A DNA stretch of 64,000 bases from Dactylorhiza incarnata (Eukaryota > Streptophyta > Magnoliopsida > Asparagales > Orchidaceae). Under the pieces are notes generated by a model. The model was not told the DNA's origin. It was given only the letters and a program-made list of their open reading frames with translations, and ran no database searches. The position numbers were made by a program, and so were the translations under genes. Position 1 is the first letter of the stretch. Every line of letters begins with the position of its first letter. Positions 10,401 to 19,725 of this stretch are shown here, in pieces. The stretch covers positions 6,510,001-6,574,000 of the forward strand of contig JAWHQI010000121.1 in NCBI GenBank assembly GCA_033032865.1, in the 5' to 3' direction.

Positions 10401-11369
10401 ATCGGGAATGACATACCTACCCTGAAAGTTGTTAAGAACAACCTAGGGAACTGCTTTTCTATGAAGGACTTGGGTGAAGCGACTTACATACTCGGTATTA
10501 AGATCTATAGAGATAGATCGAAGAAGTTGCTGGGTTTGACCCAGAGTACGTACATTGAGAAGGTGTTGAAGCGGTTCAACATGCTTGAGTCCAAGAAAGG
10601 ATTTTTGCCCATGTCTCATGGTGTAAATCTCTCTAAGGACCAGTGTCCAAAATCTTATGAAGATAAGGACCGCATGAAGTTGATTCCGTATGCTTCGGCA
10701 ATTGGGTCAATCATGTATGCAATGTTATGTACTCGACCCGATGTCTCTTTTGCTTTGAGCATGACTAGCAGGTATCAGTCTGATCACGGTGAATGTCACT
10801 GGATAGTCGTAAAGAATATCCTGAAGTACTTGAGAAGGACTAAGGATGTATTCTTGGTATATGGTGGAGAGGAAGAGCTCGTTGTAAGTGGTTACACGGA
10901 TGCCAGCTTCCAAACTGATATGGATGATTCGAAGTCTCAGTCAGGGTTTGTGTTTTGCCTGAATGGAGGAGCTGTGAGCTGGAAGAGTTCCAAGCAAGCG
11001 ACAGTTGCTGATTCTACAACTGAGGCCGAGTATATCGCTGCAACAAATGCAGCGAAGGAGGCTGTATGGATTAGGAAATTCATCGGCGAGCTAGATGTAG
11101 TTCCTAGCATTGTTGGTCCCGTAGTTCTCTACTGTGATAACAATGGTGCAATTGCACAATCTAAGGAACCTAGATCCCATCAGCGCTCCAAGCACATACT
11201 TCGGCGGTTCCATCTTATTCGTGAGATTGTCGAACGAGGAGATGTGAACACTTGCAGAGTGCCGACTGAGGAGAATATTGCAGATCCACTGACAAAGCCT
11301 CTCGCGCAGAGAAAGCATGATGGTCATACTAGATCAATGGGTATACGATACCTGAGTGATCAACTCTAG
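7413..11369 (+). CDS. Copia-1 gag-pol polyprotein, 1318 aa
   Basis: A single ATG-started frame encodes the full retrotransposition polyprotein. In order: gag (about 1-215); a zinc knuckle at 252-265 whose second cysteine is tyrosine (Y255); aspartic protease with D-T-G at 301; integrase with the HHCC finger near 434-470, its first histidine replaced by tyrosine; the integrase core with catalytic Asp in H-S-D-V-C-G-P (about 497), Asp in S-D-R-G-G-E-Y (about 561) and Glu 36 residues later in G-V-S-E-R-R; RT with Y-V-D-D near 989; RNase H from about 1161 with Asp/Glu/Asp/Asp in place (Y-T-D-A-S, T-E-A-E-Y, C-D-N-N-G, A-D-P-L-T-K). Length is normal for the group. The protease loop reads D-T-G-C-G-S-H instead of the usual D-T-G-S-G. 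Open, but the zinc-ligand changes suggest impaired function. Confidence 0.93.
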   Translation: MASGSHSTLSLRAILEKDKLSGTNYMDWYRNLRIVLRQERKLYVLEEEAPEVPTGNTSRADKDAYKKYTDDDLDVECLILATMNSELQNQHENMGCKEIDEHLKKMFQGQARQERFDVTKALFQCKMGARDSVGTHVLKMIGYIENLERLGFPLGQELATDLILQSLPDSYEQFILNYNMNEIDKTLPELLGMLRTAEINMKKAKPASPILMVHKGKGKAKGFKKTKVGPKSQLEPKSSALKRKSTVKEGKCHHYGKAGHWRRNCPSYIDGLRKMKGGMTSTSNIYVIEINLSAPSSWVLDTGCGSHICTNVQELGRRRLLSKGEVDLRVGNGARVAAVAVGVYRLSLPSGLVIELNNCYYVPAITRNIISISCLDMIGFSFIIKNNCCSIFKNDVCYAVAQLFNGLYVLNLDHPIYNVDNNKRLRTNDSNPTYLWYCRLGHINEKRISKLHKDGLLDSFDYESFERCESCLLGKMTKAPFTGYTERAADLLGIVHSDVCGPMSSMARGGYFYFVTFTDDFSRYGYVYLMKCKSETFEKFKEFKNEVENQLGKKVKALRSDRGGEYLSHEFRDHLKECGIVSQLTPPRTPQHNGVSERRNRTLLDMVRSMMSHADLPVSFWGFALETAAMTLNRAPTKTVLKTPYEIWTGKRPSMSFIKIWGCEAYVRRQMPDKLEPKSDKCYLVGYPKETKGYYFYLPSEGKVFVARTSVFLEKEFLSRKTQKVELEEVQEPQVVNEPELDSEPGLQDVVAREPAQETQVLRRSGRPRFEPERYGFLVSQIGNVLLMDHDDELTTYQEAMNGPDSDKWLEAMKSEMDSMYTNQVWNLVEPPEGVRPIGCKWVFKKKTGMDGNVQTFKGRLVAKGFKQIHGVDYDETFSPVAMVKSIRILLAIAAYYDYEIWQMDVKTAFLNGNLLEEVYMTQPEGFVSPNEATKICKLNRSIYGLKQASRSWNLRFDEKIKEFGFIKNEDEPCVYKRINESIVVFLILYVDDILLIGNDIPTLKVVKNNLGNCFSMKDLGEATYILGIKIYRDRSKKLLGLTQSTYIEKVLKRFNMLESKKGFLPMSHGVNLSKDQCPKSYEDKDRMKLIPYASAIGSIMYAMLCTRPDVSFALSMTSRYQSDHGECHWIVVKNILKYLRRTKDVFLVYGGEEELVVSGYTDASFQTDMDDSKSQSGFVFCLNGGAVSWKSSKQATVADSTTEAEYIAATNAAKEAVWIRKFIGELDVVPSIVGPVVLYCDNNGAIAQSKEPRSHQRSKHILRRFHLIREIVERGDVNTCRVPTEENIADPLTKPLAQRKHDGHTRSMGIRYLSDQL

Positions 11370-12345
11370 TGGGAGTCTTGTGGGTTGCATGTAAAATATA
11401 TATTCTGTTGGCTGTTTAATATTTATTCATATGATGAATTGTGTACCAATTATTTCCTTTTACAATTAATGGCAAGTTCTTTTATTACGATATAATGTTT
11501 CTATATGATAGAATAAAATTCGTGATAAATACCCTTAGAATGTTCGCTTCCATAGGACATCAAGTACGTGACTTGAATGTGAGAGCCTATGATTTCGAAG
11601 CTTCATTCTTAAAAGGTCCCTGGTCGAGGTATCATCTTAGAAGCTAAGGGTGATGATGATACATTAAGACTAGCATGTGTGTTGACTGATGACCGGTTCT
11701 CATAGGTCATGATATTGTGATATCAAGTCATCACATGGGTACTTGTTAGTGAACAAGTTGTACTGGACAGACCCAACCTGAGACTACTTTGTGGATTGTT
11801 ACTTAAAAGTGTCACAAGTAGGTCTCATTTGACAATGGTGTTGTGGTCCTTTGACCTGAAGTCACAGCATTCATCGAGTGAGGAAGAGCGTGCTTTGATG
11901 TCATCTAAAGTCTTCCTTGAAGAAGGTTGATGATAAGGGTGGTCGTTGGGTACGTTACGAATCATTTGGGTGTTTGGGTGTGAGCAGATATGGGATTTGT
12001 CCTCCTATATAACAGGAGTTGCATCCACGGGCCCCTTGATGGAATTGGACTGAGAAATGCATGGCCATGCTTGGTTGAGTCAATATGTGATATTGAGCTC
12101 ACCATTCTCTGGAAGTCCGTTCTAGATCAAGAAACTTGGATTGAGCTATTAAGAGGGTGACACGGTCCATGCCTCCAGTTCTTTCCGGATGTAAGGGACA
12201 AAGGGACAAAGACAGCGCTGGAACATTGGTCATAAAGGCTTATGAGTTATGAACTCTTATTGCTTGGGGAGCAATGATGCATTGCTAGATGCCGCTCATT
12301 GTTTGTGAAGTTTTTGTTTGACACTTTCAAGATCAAGTGGGAGAC
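11370..12345 (+). other. Copia-1 3' untranslated region with polypurine tract
   Basis: There is no gene in this 976-bp stretch. It ends with the polypurine tract AAGTGGGAGAC immediately before the 3' LTR, the usual plus-strand primer. The same AAGTGGGAGAC sequence sits at the equivalent place in Copia-3 (complement of 34454-34464). Confidence 0.75.
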
Positions 12346-13322
12346 TGTTGGAGTTACCATTATGATCTAGAAGTGGTCAAACATGTAGTCTCACTGCCAA
12401 CGCGATATGAGCCTGCAGGGTCGCACATAAGAGCATGTGGAGAAGATGGAAGATTGACTGTGTTGGTAAAGGTTACCAATCACCATATAGAATGGGGAAG
12501 GTCCAGCAATTGTTGCTGTTTGAATTCGTCGGAATTCCACGGAATGTCACGGAATGTTCCGTGAAATCCCGTGGAATCCCGTGATCGGAATTCGTCGGAA
12601 TTCCACAGAATGTCACGGAATGTTCCGTGGAATCCCGTGATATGATTCGTCGGAATTCCACGGAATGTCACGGAATGTTCCGTGAAATCTCGACGAATTG
12701 TCACAGAAATCCTTAGCTCGGCAAATGTTGCCATCTGATGTGATTCGTCGGAATTACACGGAATGTCCCGTGAAATCTCGACGAATTGTTACAGAAACCC
12801 CATTTCTGCTGTATGGTCTGCGGATAGCGATTTTTCTAGGTCTTTTTATACTTCGGGTATAAATAGAGCTTGTTTCGAGGGTTCAATGGGATTACTCTTA
12901 CTCGCAAAAGAAGAGCAGCCGACGGAAGGTGTTCCGCCCGAACCCTAGACGGAATAGTTCCGCCGCCTCGTTCGCCTCCGCCGACCTCCTCTCCGACGAT
13001 CGTCGCCGGTGTTGTTCTTCCTGGAGCGAACCTAGCAGTTCGTGGAAGTGCAAAGGTGCAGTCGTTCTTCTCCCGGCTCGTGTGGATCACTGTAGAGACG
13101 TAGACATTATTCTACGTGAGAACTCTCGCATAGCCGGCGCCAGAACTCAACTCTTGGAGCATCTAGGTTGGATTTGATCCAACTCCACTAAGGTAATTTT
13201 TGCCTAGTAGTTTTGTTAACTTCTTGATTCAATATTCATGGCCCGATCAAAGTCTTTTTGGGTTGTTTCTCTTTATTTCCGCTGCGCCTACATTTGATGT
13301 ATGGTTCTAGAAAAACCCAACA
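12346..13322 (+). repeat. Copia-1 3' LTR
   Basis: This 977-bp LTR has TG...CA ends, a U3 palindrome cluster (about 12515-12790) and TATAAATA at 12858-12865. Downstream of the TATA (12885-12930) the sequence differs in a block from the 5' LTR (5863-5905), more than scattered point changes would give. Confidence 0.9.
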
Positions 13323-13715
13323 GACCTCCCAGCCGCGTCGACCTTCTTGAGCACCAGGTCCCCTTTCTCGAATTACTTGATCCTGATGTGCTTGTCGAAG
13401 TACTTGGCCATCCGCCGCTTGACCTCCTCTTGGCGAATGGCTGTCAGATCTAAGGCTTCCTCGATGAGGTCGAGGGAGAGCCGCAATTCCTCTTCATTCT
13501 CGGCTCTCCAATCTTCCTCTCCACTCGTGGCGGCCTTCACCTGTGGTGTCATAACCTTGAATTCTATGGGGATGACGACCTCGCAGCCATGAGAGAGCTT
13601 GAAGGGGGTCTCTCCAGTGGATGTGTTAGGGGTAGTTCTTAGGGCCCACAGGACCGATGGAAGGTGTTCCACCCAATTGCCCTTCAGATTTTCCACCTTC
13701 TTCTTGAGCAGGTTT
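13323..13715 (-). pseudogene. Tat-1 integrase C-terminal fragment
   Basis: Read on the minus strand this matches the C-terminal integrase region of Tat-2 (about 52090-52450), with N-L-L-K-K-K-V-E-N-L, then W-V-E-x-L-P-S-V-L-W-A, T-G-E-T-P-F, and the R-Q-E-E-V-K-R-R-M-A segment. There is an in-frame stop after H-I-R-I-K. Integrase residues before N-L-L-K-K-K are cut off at 13715 by GAG-1, and the other end is cut by the Copia-1 LTR. It is most simply a displaced part of the Tat-1 element whose LTR is at 2440. Non-functional. Confidence 0.85.
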
Positions 13716-14288
13716 CTTAAACTTGCTTTTATTTCTATATATTTCATGTCTATGTGAAATGCTTTTGTGGTTTATGCGAGTTGAGGAGCGCCCCATTCCA
13801 TCCTCCATCCCGCCGTCACGTTCGTGTGCCGCACTAGCAATTTCTAGTGGCGTGCTTGTCGATGAGGTGATTGCGACCCTCAATCCGTTAGCCTACTCGT
13901 CCATCCGCCTACCGAAGCATGGCATCGCGGCCCGTATTCCATCCCGCCTAACGAAGCAGCGCGCTCAAGGCATGCATTGTTCGATTCCGCTTGCCTACTC
14001 GTCCATCCGCCCTTGCGACGCAGCGCGCTCAAGGCCTGCCTAGTATCCATCCCGCCAAGCGAAGCATTGCATAGCGGCATTGCATAGGAGTAGTTGTAGT
14101 TGTTTTATTTTATTTTCCAAAAGCCAACCCAACTCTCCCGCATTCCATCCGACCTTTAGGACTTCGATCTCAAGTCCTTCCTCGACATTTAACTCCACCT
14201 TACTGTGTTCCTCAAGAGACCGACACTCGGGGATTTTCCCCATTATTATTACTTGCGCGACCGGTGCACTTGCCGAATTATCGCATCA
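13716..14288 (+). repeat. GAG-1 5' LTR, last 573 bp
   Basis: This matches 18387-18959 nearly base for base, ending ATCGCATCA. The shared sequence begins at CTTAAACTTGC. The upstream two-thirds, including the TATA box and palindrome cluster, are missing. Confidence 0.9.
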
Positions 14289-14294
14289 AGTTTT

Positions 14295-14312
14295 TGGCGC
14301 CGTTACCGGGGA
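14295..14312 (+). promoter_or_regulatory. GAG-1 primer binding site
   Basis: TGGCGCCGTTACCGGGGA follows the LTR by six bases. This type of site is usually assigned to tRNA-Asp in plant gypsy elements; the assignment here is from memory of that class. Confidence 0.8.
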
Positions 14313-14531
14313 ACACAGTCGTGTGAGTTTACTTGAGAGGGAGAACCGAGAGATAGAAGTTTCTTCCAGTGTGTATAACCGCTTTATTTTGTTTGTTTTC
14401 TGCTTGTTTGTTTAATTTCTCTTCTGTTTTAATTTTTTTTTGGCAAGATTAATCTAAGGAGTTTTTTTTAGTTTGTGTAGATTTCCTTGCAAAGAATTTC
14501 AGTCTCTTTATATCTGCTTTAATTTTTGAAA

Positions 14532-15668
14532 ATGTCGTCATGGGATATTTCGCCTAGCTTTAATGACGAGATTGTTTATTATATGGACCAAATGATTGAG
14601 TTAAATGCTAGGCAGTGTAGGAACGTTGTTTGCTTGTTGTGTCGAGGAGAGGGTCATGAATTGAAGGACTGTCCTAGTCTTTTCAATCCTGACCGCCGCT
14701 CCTTCACTCATGACAACATTGTCCCTATCACTCATTCTTTACCCATGGAGGTTATCGTGCCCTCTACCCCCGATCTTATTTCGTGCATGGACTCCTCACT
14801 CCCTGTGTTTGGCTTCACTCCCAGTGATGATGATCACTCAACTGTTTGCCAATAAGGAGAGGAATGGGAACTCCTAGATGCACTTGAGTATGATGAGAAA
14901 ATTATTCTTTCCATCGGGGAGGCTTTAGCAGATCTTTTTGCGGAGGAACCAAATCTTTTTGTTCCTCCAGATTCTTTGCAAGATTTTTCTACACACATTC
15001 TTTATGATCCTATCGATGTAAAGGAGCGGGGTGATGCTTCGGACTTGGAGGATGCTCCAAAGTGGGTTGAGGAGGATACTCTCTCTGATGAGGAGGTTTG
15101 CACTTCTTTATGGGACGAGGAGGTCCAAACCACCACTGAGGCCCTTGAGTTCTTGGGTTCTCCTCGCCATGAAACTTACGATGATGATAGCGATCTATCC
15201 TTGGCTCCTGCTGGGAATGAGACCGGGACCACTCCCCCGATTGATTTTTATTTAAGTCATTCTTCTTCTTTATTTCTTGATCCCCCTTCTTTATCCGAGC
15301 CTGTGCAGGTTGAGTCTTCACAGGTACTTCAGGAGGACTTGGAGCACGATGCTCAAGTCAATGATGCGAGCATCCTCTCATGTGAGGAGGTTGATTCCCC
15401 CTCCGTAGAGGAAGCTCCACTCATTGTCTTCTCCTCCTGCTGCCTCCCTGGAGATGACACCTTGCTGGGCAAGGATTTATTTTGTGGTGAGACGAGTGAG
15501 GACCAGCCTTCCTCCTCTTCTTACTTCCTATTTCCTCTACCTGTGTTAAGCAAGTCTTATTATTTAGGTAGAGGGGTAACTGTTCTTTCGCCGTATCGGT
15601 ACCCGTTACCGACACGCATATTAGAACAATTACCTGTCCATTTCCTTTTTCATACTCCCATTAGTTAG
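14532..15668 (+). pseudogene. GAG-1 gag-like protein with one internal stop
   Basis: The ATG at 14532 opens a frame that is readable to 15668 (379 codons) except for a single TAA at 14853-14855. Early in the protein is a CCHC zinc knuckle, C-L-L-C-R-G-E-G-H-E-L-K-D-C, the nucleic-acid-binding motif of gag nucleocapsids. After it comes a long acidic, Ser/Pro-rich region containing E-T-G-T-T-P-P-I-D-F, shared with GAG-2 (about 23950). A classical capsid domain is not obvious. No pol domain follows. The stop could be a point mutation or a readthrough site; a mutation is simpler. Role inferred: RNA-binding structural protein supporting packaging by a partner element. Confidence 0.65.
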
Positions 15669-17392
15669 AACTTTTATGCTTCTGAATAAGTCGTGCTGGG
15701 ATGACAATAACCCCAGTAGTTATCTTACTTTCTCATGCATTTCATTTTATTCAATCCTGCTTAGTTAGGTGTAGTTTATTTTAGTTTATCTTCTTCTTTT
15801 GTTTTTGCGGAGCTGACCAGTGCAGGTATCTTTTCTGGATGGCGGATGCTGCGGCTCATTTTAGCTTACACGCCAATCTTCTGGTGTGCTCATTTTTGAG
15901 CACTGGGTACTCTCTTTCCCTAGCCTTTTCTGATTTTCATGTCATATATTTTGTGGATTATTTAGTTTAAGTCTAGGGAGAGTAGTTTTATTTACCCGCT
16001 CACGTACACTATTGCACTGCATACTAGAGGATTTCATTTAAAATGTTTTGTTTATTTTCATTGCACACCACAGCACCCACACGAGCGCGCGCTTAGCCGT
16101 TGGCACGTCGCGAGTTGAATTTGTCTTTTTGTGTGATTTGGAAAATCATTTTGCTGGCTTAGGATTATGAGGCGGAGTAAAATGTTGACTCTTGTAGTGC
16201 TCCTAGTCGAGTGCTCCTGTCTGGTAGAAATTCGCGTAGATTCAATTCCTTTTTATGCTTTTAGTTTACATCTTTCTATTAGCGTAAATATTGTTTACTC
16301 TACTCAAAATTGGTGAATTCGGTGTGAATCAGACGGTAGCATAGGAATGTGTGTAGACGTTCGCTAGACGCATATTGCTCGAGTCGGGAGGAAGGATTAT
16401 CTTTCTCGGTGGCTAGAACTTGCCCCAAGCGACTCTTGAAGCATGGGTATACGGTTAGACAATTGCGTGAATGTGATATAGGCCATCATTTTGGCCCGGT
16501 TGAGCTTTTGCACCCTTTCCTATCGATATATCCTCGTTAGCCCAGTTGTGCCTACCCGTTCTTTGATTCAGCCCCACTTTTATTTCACCAAAGCCCAAAA
16601 GCCAATCCTAGTCGCACACCCAAATCTGATCTTTAGCTGTTTATTATTTTCATAAGTTGGGTTGTTGATGTGGTGATATGTTCGTGAAGTTGTGGATGTG
16701 TCTTAGTGTTTATTTGCTGAATATGATAAGAAAAGAAAAAAAAATGAGAAAGATAAAAGAAGTGAAAAGAAAAGAAAAAGATATGAGCTTTAATGAAAAA
16801 TCTGTGTATAGATTTATGTTTGGGAGTAGGCGGTGCACGCACCCATATTGTTAAGTCCAAGTCTGGGGGTGTGGTGTACCCGCGTATTTGTGTGGTGAAT
16901 GAGGAAAATTTCTGTGCTAGCTCATTTGGGTTTAGTATCTGAGCCGTCATTTTTATCTTTGTTTACCTCACCTAAACCCAAGCCCCATTTAAAACCTTAA
17001 GTCCTATTGATTCACGCAATTGAGTCATACCAGTGCCGTGGAGAGAGTGCGAACAGGCAAGCTTATGGTCACCGACATTGATGGATTTCAATGGAGTTGT
17101 CCCGAGCCCCGATCTTTGGCAATGCTCGCCTCAGCGTTCAGTTTACTTTCTTCCTATGTACGACCTTATGATTCACCGTGATTCACTTTTTGAGTAAACG
17201 TAATATATAAATACGCTCCTAGAAAATTATAAACTAATATGTATAATTAGAAATTTTGTCTACTGTATTTCTACGCACATGAGCATGCGACTTCGCATGG
17301 TACTCCGCTTGATAATTTCTTCGCCAGCTTATGTTTTTCCTGTCCGCGAGAGATGGTTTGCTCGGGACGCGCAAACAGTTAGTCTGGGGGTG
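15669..17392 (+). other. GAG-1 long 3' untranslated region with repeated polypurine-like tracts
   Basis: No credible ORF in 1.7 kb. Purine-rich words similar to the functional tract recur: AGTCTAGGGAGAG near 15971, AAGTCTGGGGGTGTGG near 16860 and AGTCTGGGGGTG at 17381-17392, the last directly against the 3' LTR and therefore the likely plus-strand primer. Confidence 0.6.
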
Positions 17393-18959
17393 TGATGAGT
17401 CCCAAATATATACACATTTATGGACTCATCTGGGCCGATTTTCTAGTCTATGCACTACAATTTAGGCATGTTTTCGTTCATATTTGATATTCCATGCTAT
17501 GTGCACTTCTAGGCCCATTTTGGTGTTAATTCTTGTTTATTATTGTTATTAGTTTTCTTGCATGTTAGGTGTCACTTTCAGTGGTTTGATTAGTGTTGTA
17601 TGCTGGAACAGGAGTCGTGCAGGTGTTCCCGGTACAATTCTGTACAGGAACACTGCGCACGATCACTGGCTCTATCGTGCACAACCACTGGTCGTGCGCC
17701 ACTGATCGTGCGCACTTAACGCCCTTTTTTATGAGTTCTGTCTTGCTTATCGCACGACCACTGACGATAGTGCGCACGACCACTGGTCGTGCGCCAATGG
17801 TCGTGCGAACATGTTATTTTATAAATTTCTTACCTTGCAGGCTCCGCCCAGGCAGGCGCACGATCATAGGATTCTAGTGCGCACGACCACTGGTTGTGCG
17901 CCAATGACCATGCGCACTGTTTATTCCAGCGCCTATAAATTGACCTGCTCGCGAATTAGGTCGGATCGATCGCTGTTTTTCGCCGTTTCCTGCTCCAGAG
18001 CGCCCGTTTTCGCACCTCCATCGCCGCCCACCATCTGGAGGTACTCCGGGCTTGTTCTTCACGCCAATCTTGAGCCGGAGTTTCCTCTCGGCCTCCTCCT
18101 TCATCCTAGCGTTTCAAAGGAAGATCTAGCCGCCATCGCCATCAAGCAAGAGGAAGTTTGCAACCTCTACCGGATCGTGAGACGAAGAAGACGGGCCCAT
18201 TGGAGAGTAGTGACAGCTCTCTCTACCCCGGACGTAGTTGCAGACCGAGCTTGGACGCGGATTGACAACTCAGCGATTCCAACCGTGAATCTACAACGAG
18301 CCTTCGGATTTGGTCGATTTCTTGCCTTATTCTTCTCTTATTGATGTGTGTATGTAGTTAGATCTATGTATTAAGATGAAGTAGCACTTAAACTTGCTTT
18401 TATTTCTATATATTTCATGTCTATGTGAAATGCTTTTGTGGTTTATGTGATTTGAGGAGCGCCCCATTCCATCCTCCATCCCGCCGCCACGTTCGTGTGT
18501 CGCACTAGCAATTGCTAGTGGCGTGCTTGTCGATGAGGTGATTGCGACCCTCAATCCGTTAGCCTACTCGTCCATCCGCCTACCGAAGCGTGGAATCGCG
18601 GCCCGTATTCCATCCCGCCTAACGAAGCAGCGCGCTCAAGGCTTGCATTGTTCGATTCCGCTTGCCTACTCGTCCATCCGCCCTTGCGATGCAGCGCGCT
18701 CAGGGCATGCCTAGTATCCATCCCGCCAAGCGAAGCATTGCATAGCGGCATTGGATAGGAGTAGTTGTAGTTGTTTTATTTTATTTTCCAAAAGCCAACC
18801 CAACTCTCCCGCATTCCATCCGACCTTTAGGACTTCGATCTCAAGTCCTTCCTCGACATTTAACTCCACCTTACTGTGTTCCTCAAGAGACTGACACTCG
18901 GGGATTTTCCCCATTATTATTACTCGCGCGACCGGTGCACTTGCCGAATTATCGCATCA
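17393..18959 (+). repeat. GAG-1 3' LTR
   Basis: This 1567-bp LTR begins TGATGAGTCC and ends CGCATCA. U3 (about 17635-17930) contains a cluster of CACGA words, including a perfect 11-bp inverted repeat, GCGCACGACCA and TGGTCGTGCGC around one base (17772-17794). TATAAAT is at 17934-17940, immediately downstream of the cluster. ORFs inside the LTR are not supported as genes. Confidence 0.9.
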
Positions 18960-19725
18960 CTCTCTTGTAGTGTTATTTTAATACACAGAGCTATAAATAA
19001 GGAGAAGGTCGATAGAGAACAACAACAAGTGATCCAATATATACAATTTGAAAAAGAGGAAAAGCTCTCAAGTGAAAATAGAGAATTGAGAAATAGTCCT
19101 GCAACAAACATCAAGCATTCTTCTTCTCCTGCGTCTGAAGCCATATTGCTGCAAAATTCTGAAAAGCTTACAATCTCCTTCTCACTATAGAAGAGAGATT
19201 TAATTCACTACTTCTTGTGCTTCCAATCTTCTTGCTAGTAAGAAGATTCTCTCTTGTTTTAATTATTGTTTCTACTTCTTCTTCTCATTCTTCTTTATAA
19301 CATTGTAAAAGAGTTTTTAGAATCTCTCTTCAAAAAATTCAGTTGTACTGGTTCTAAGAGTCTCCTTTTCAAAAGACGCAGTTGGTTCTAAGAGTCTCCT
19401 TAACAAAAGAATCAGGGTGGTTCTAAGAGTCTCCTTATCAAAAGACTCAGTGCAAGTTAGTGAATTCCTACCAAGGGGGTAGAAGAGTGGAGTACCTAAA
19501 GTTTGGGGAACCACTATATTTCTTTGTGTTGTGCTGTGAATTTTCTTCTTGCATTTATTTTCTTTACTTGTCTAATTCTTGTTGGTGTGTGGGAAGTGTA
19601 AATCTGTGATCATTACACACATATATATATATATAATTATTAACTTTTCACAATTTTTTTTTTAAATCTCTATTCACCCCCCCCCCCCTCTAGAGAATTC
19701 TAGTGAGGTTACTTGTGCACTTTCA
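18960..19725 (+). repeat. Fragment of a Sirevirus LTR, same family as the Copia-5R LTR
   Basis: From TATAAATA (18992-18999) to GTGCACTTTCA (19725) this matches the reverse complement of 28958-29760. It includes three tandem copies of GGTTCTAAGAGTCTCCTT (about 19353-19430), the block GGGGAACCACT (19505-19515) and a C-run before CTCTAGAGAATTC. It starts exactly at the GAG-1 LTR end, so GAG-1 probably inserted in this LTR. The rest of the element is absent. Confidence 0.85.

Larger units (their letters stand above)
5311..13322 (+). mobile_element. Copia-1: near-complete Ty1/copia element with an intact gag-pol ORF
   Basis: Two LTRs (5311-6292, 12346-13322) flank a tRNA-Met primer site, a long leader, one uninterrupted gag-pol ORF and a purine-rich tract at the 3' LTR. 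Domain order protease, integrase, RT, RNase H marks Ty1/copia. The gag and protease style differ from the Sireviruses in this window; I place it near the Tork group of lineages without certainty. Flanking 5-mers differ (cctca left, gacct right), so there is no target duplication, and the two flanks are non-adjacent parts of a Tat element. Confidence 0.9.
13716..18959 (+). mobile_element. GAG-1: non-autonomous gag-only LTR element (TR-GAG type), 5' LTR truncated
   Basis: A partial 5' LTR (13716-14288) and a complete 3' LTR (17393-18959) flank a TGGCGCC primer site, one gag-like ORF and a long noncoding tail. No protease, RT or integrase is present. That organisation fits terminal-repeat retrotransposons with a GAG domain, which depend on another element's enzymes. 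The partial 5' LTR starts within the LTR, directly against Tat-1 integrase, so the 5' end was lost by deletion or recombination. Confidence 0.75.

Noticed and set aside
13323..13747. Independent gene reading from 13747
   Set aside because: The first residues come from the GAG-1 LTR; only the part below 13716 is Tat integrase.
17811..18344. 177-aa ORF in the GAG-1 LTR and a 136-aa one at 22017 in the GAG-2 LTR
   Set aside because: Both span the TATA box and transcript start; similarity between them follows the conserved LTR half, with no sign of protein conservation.
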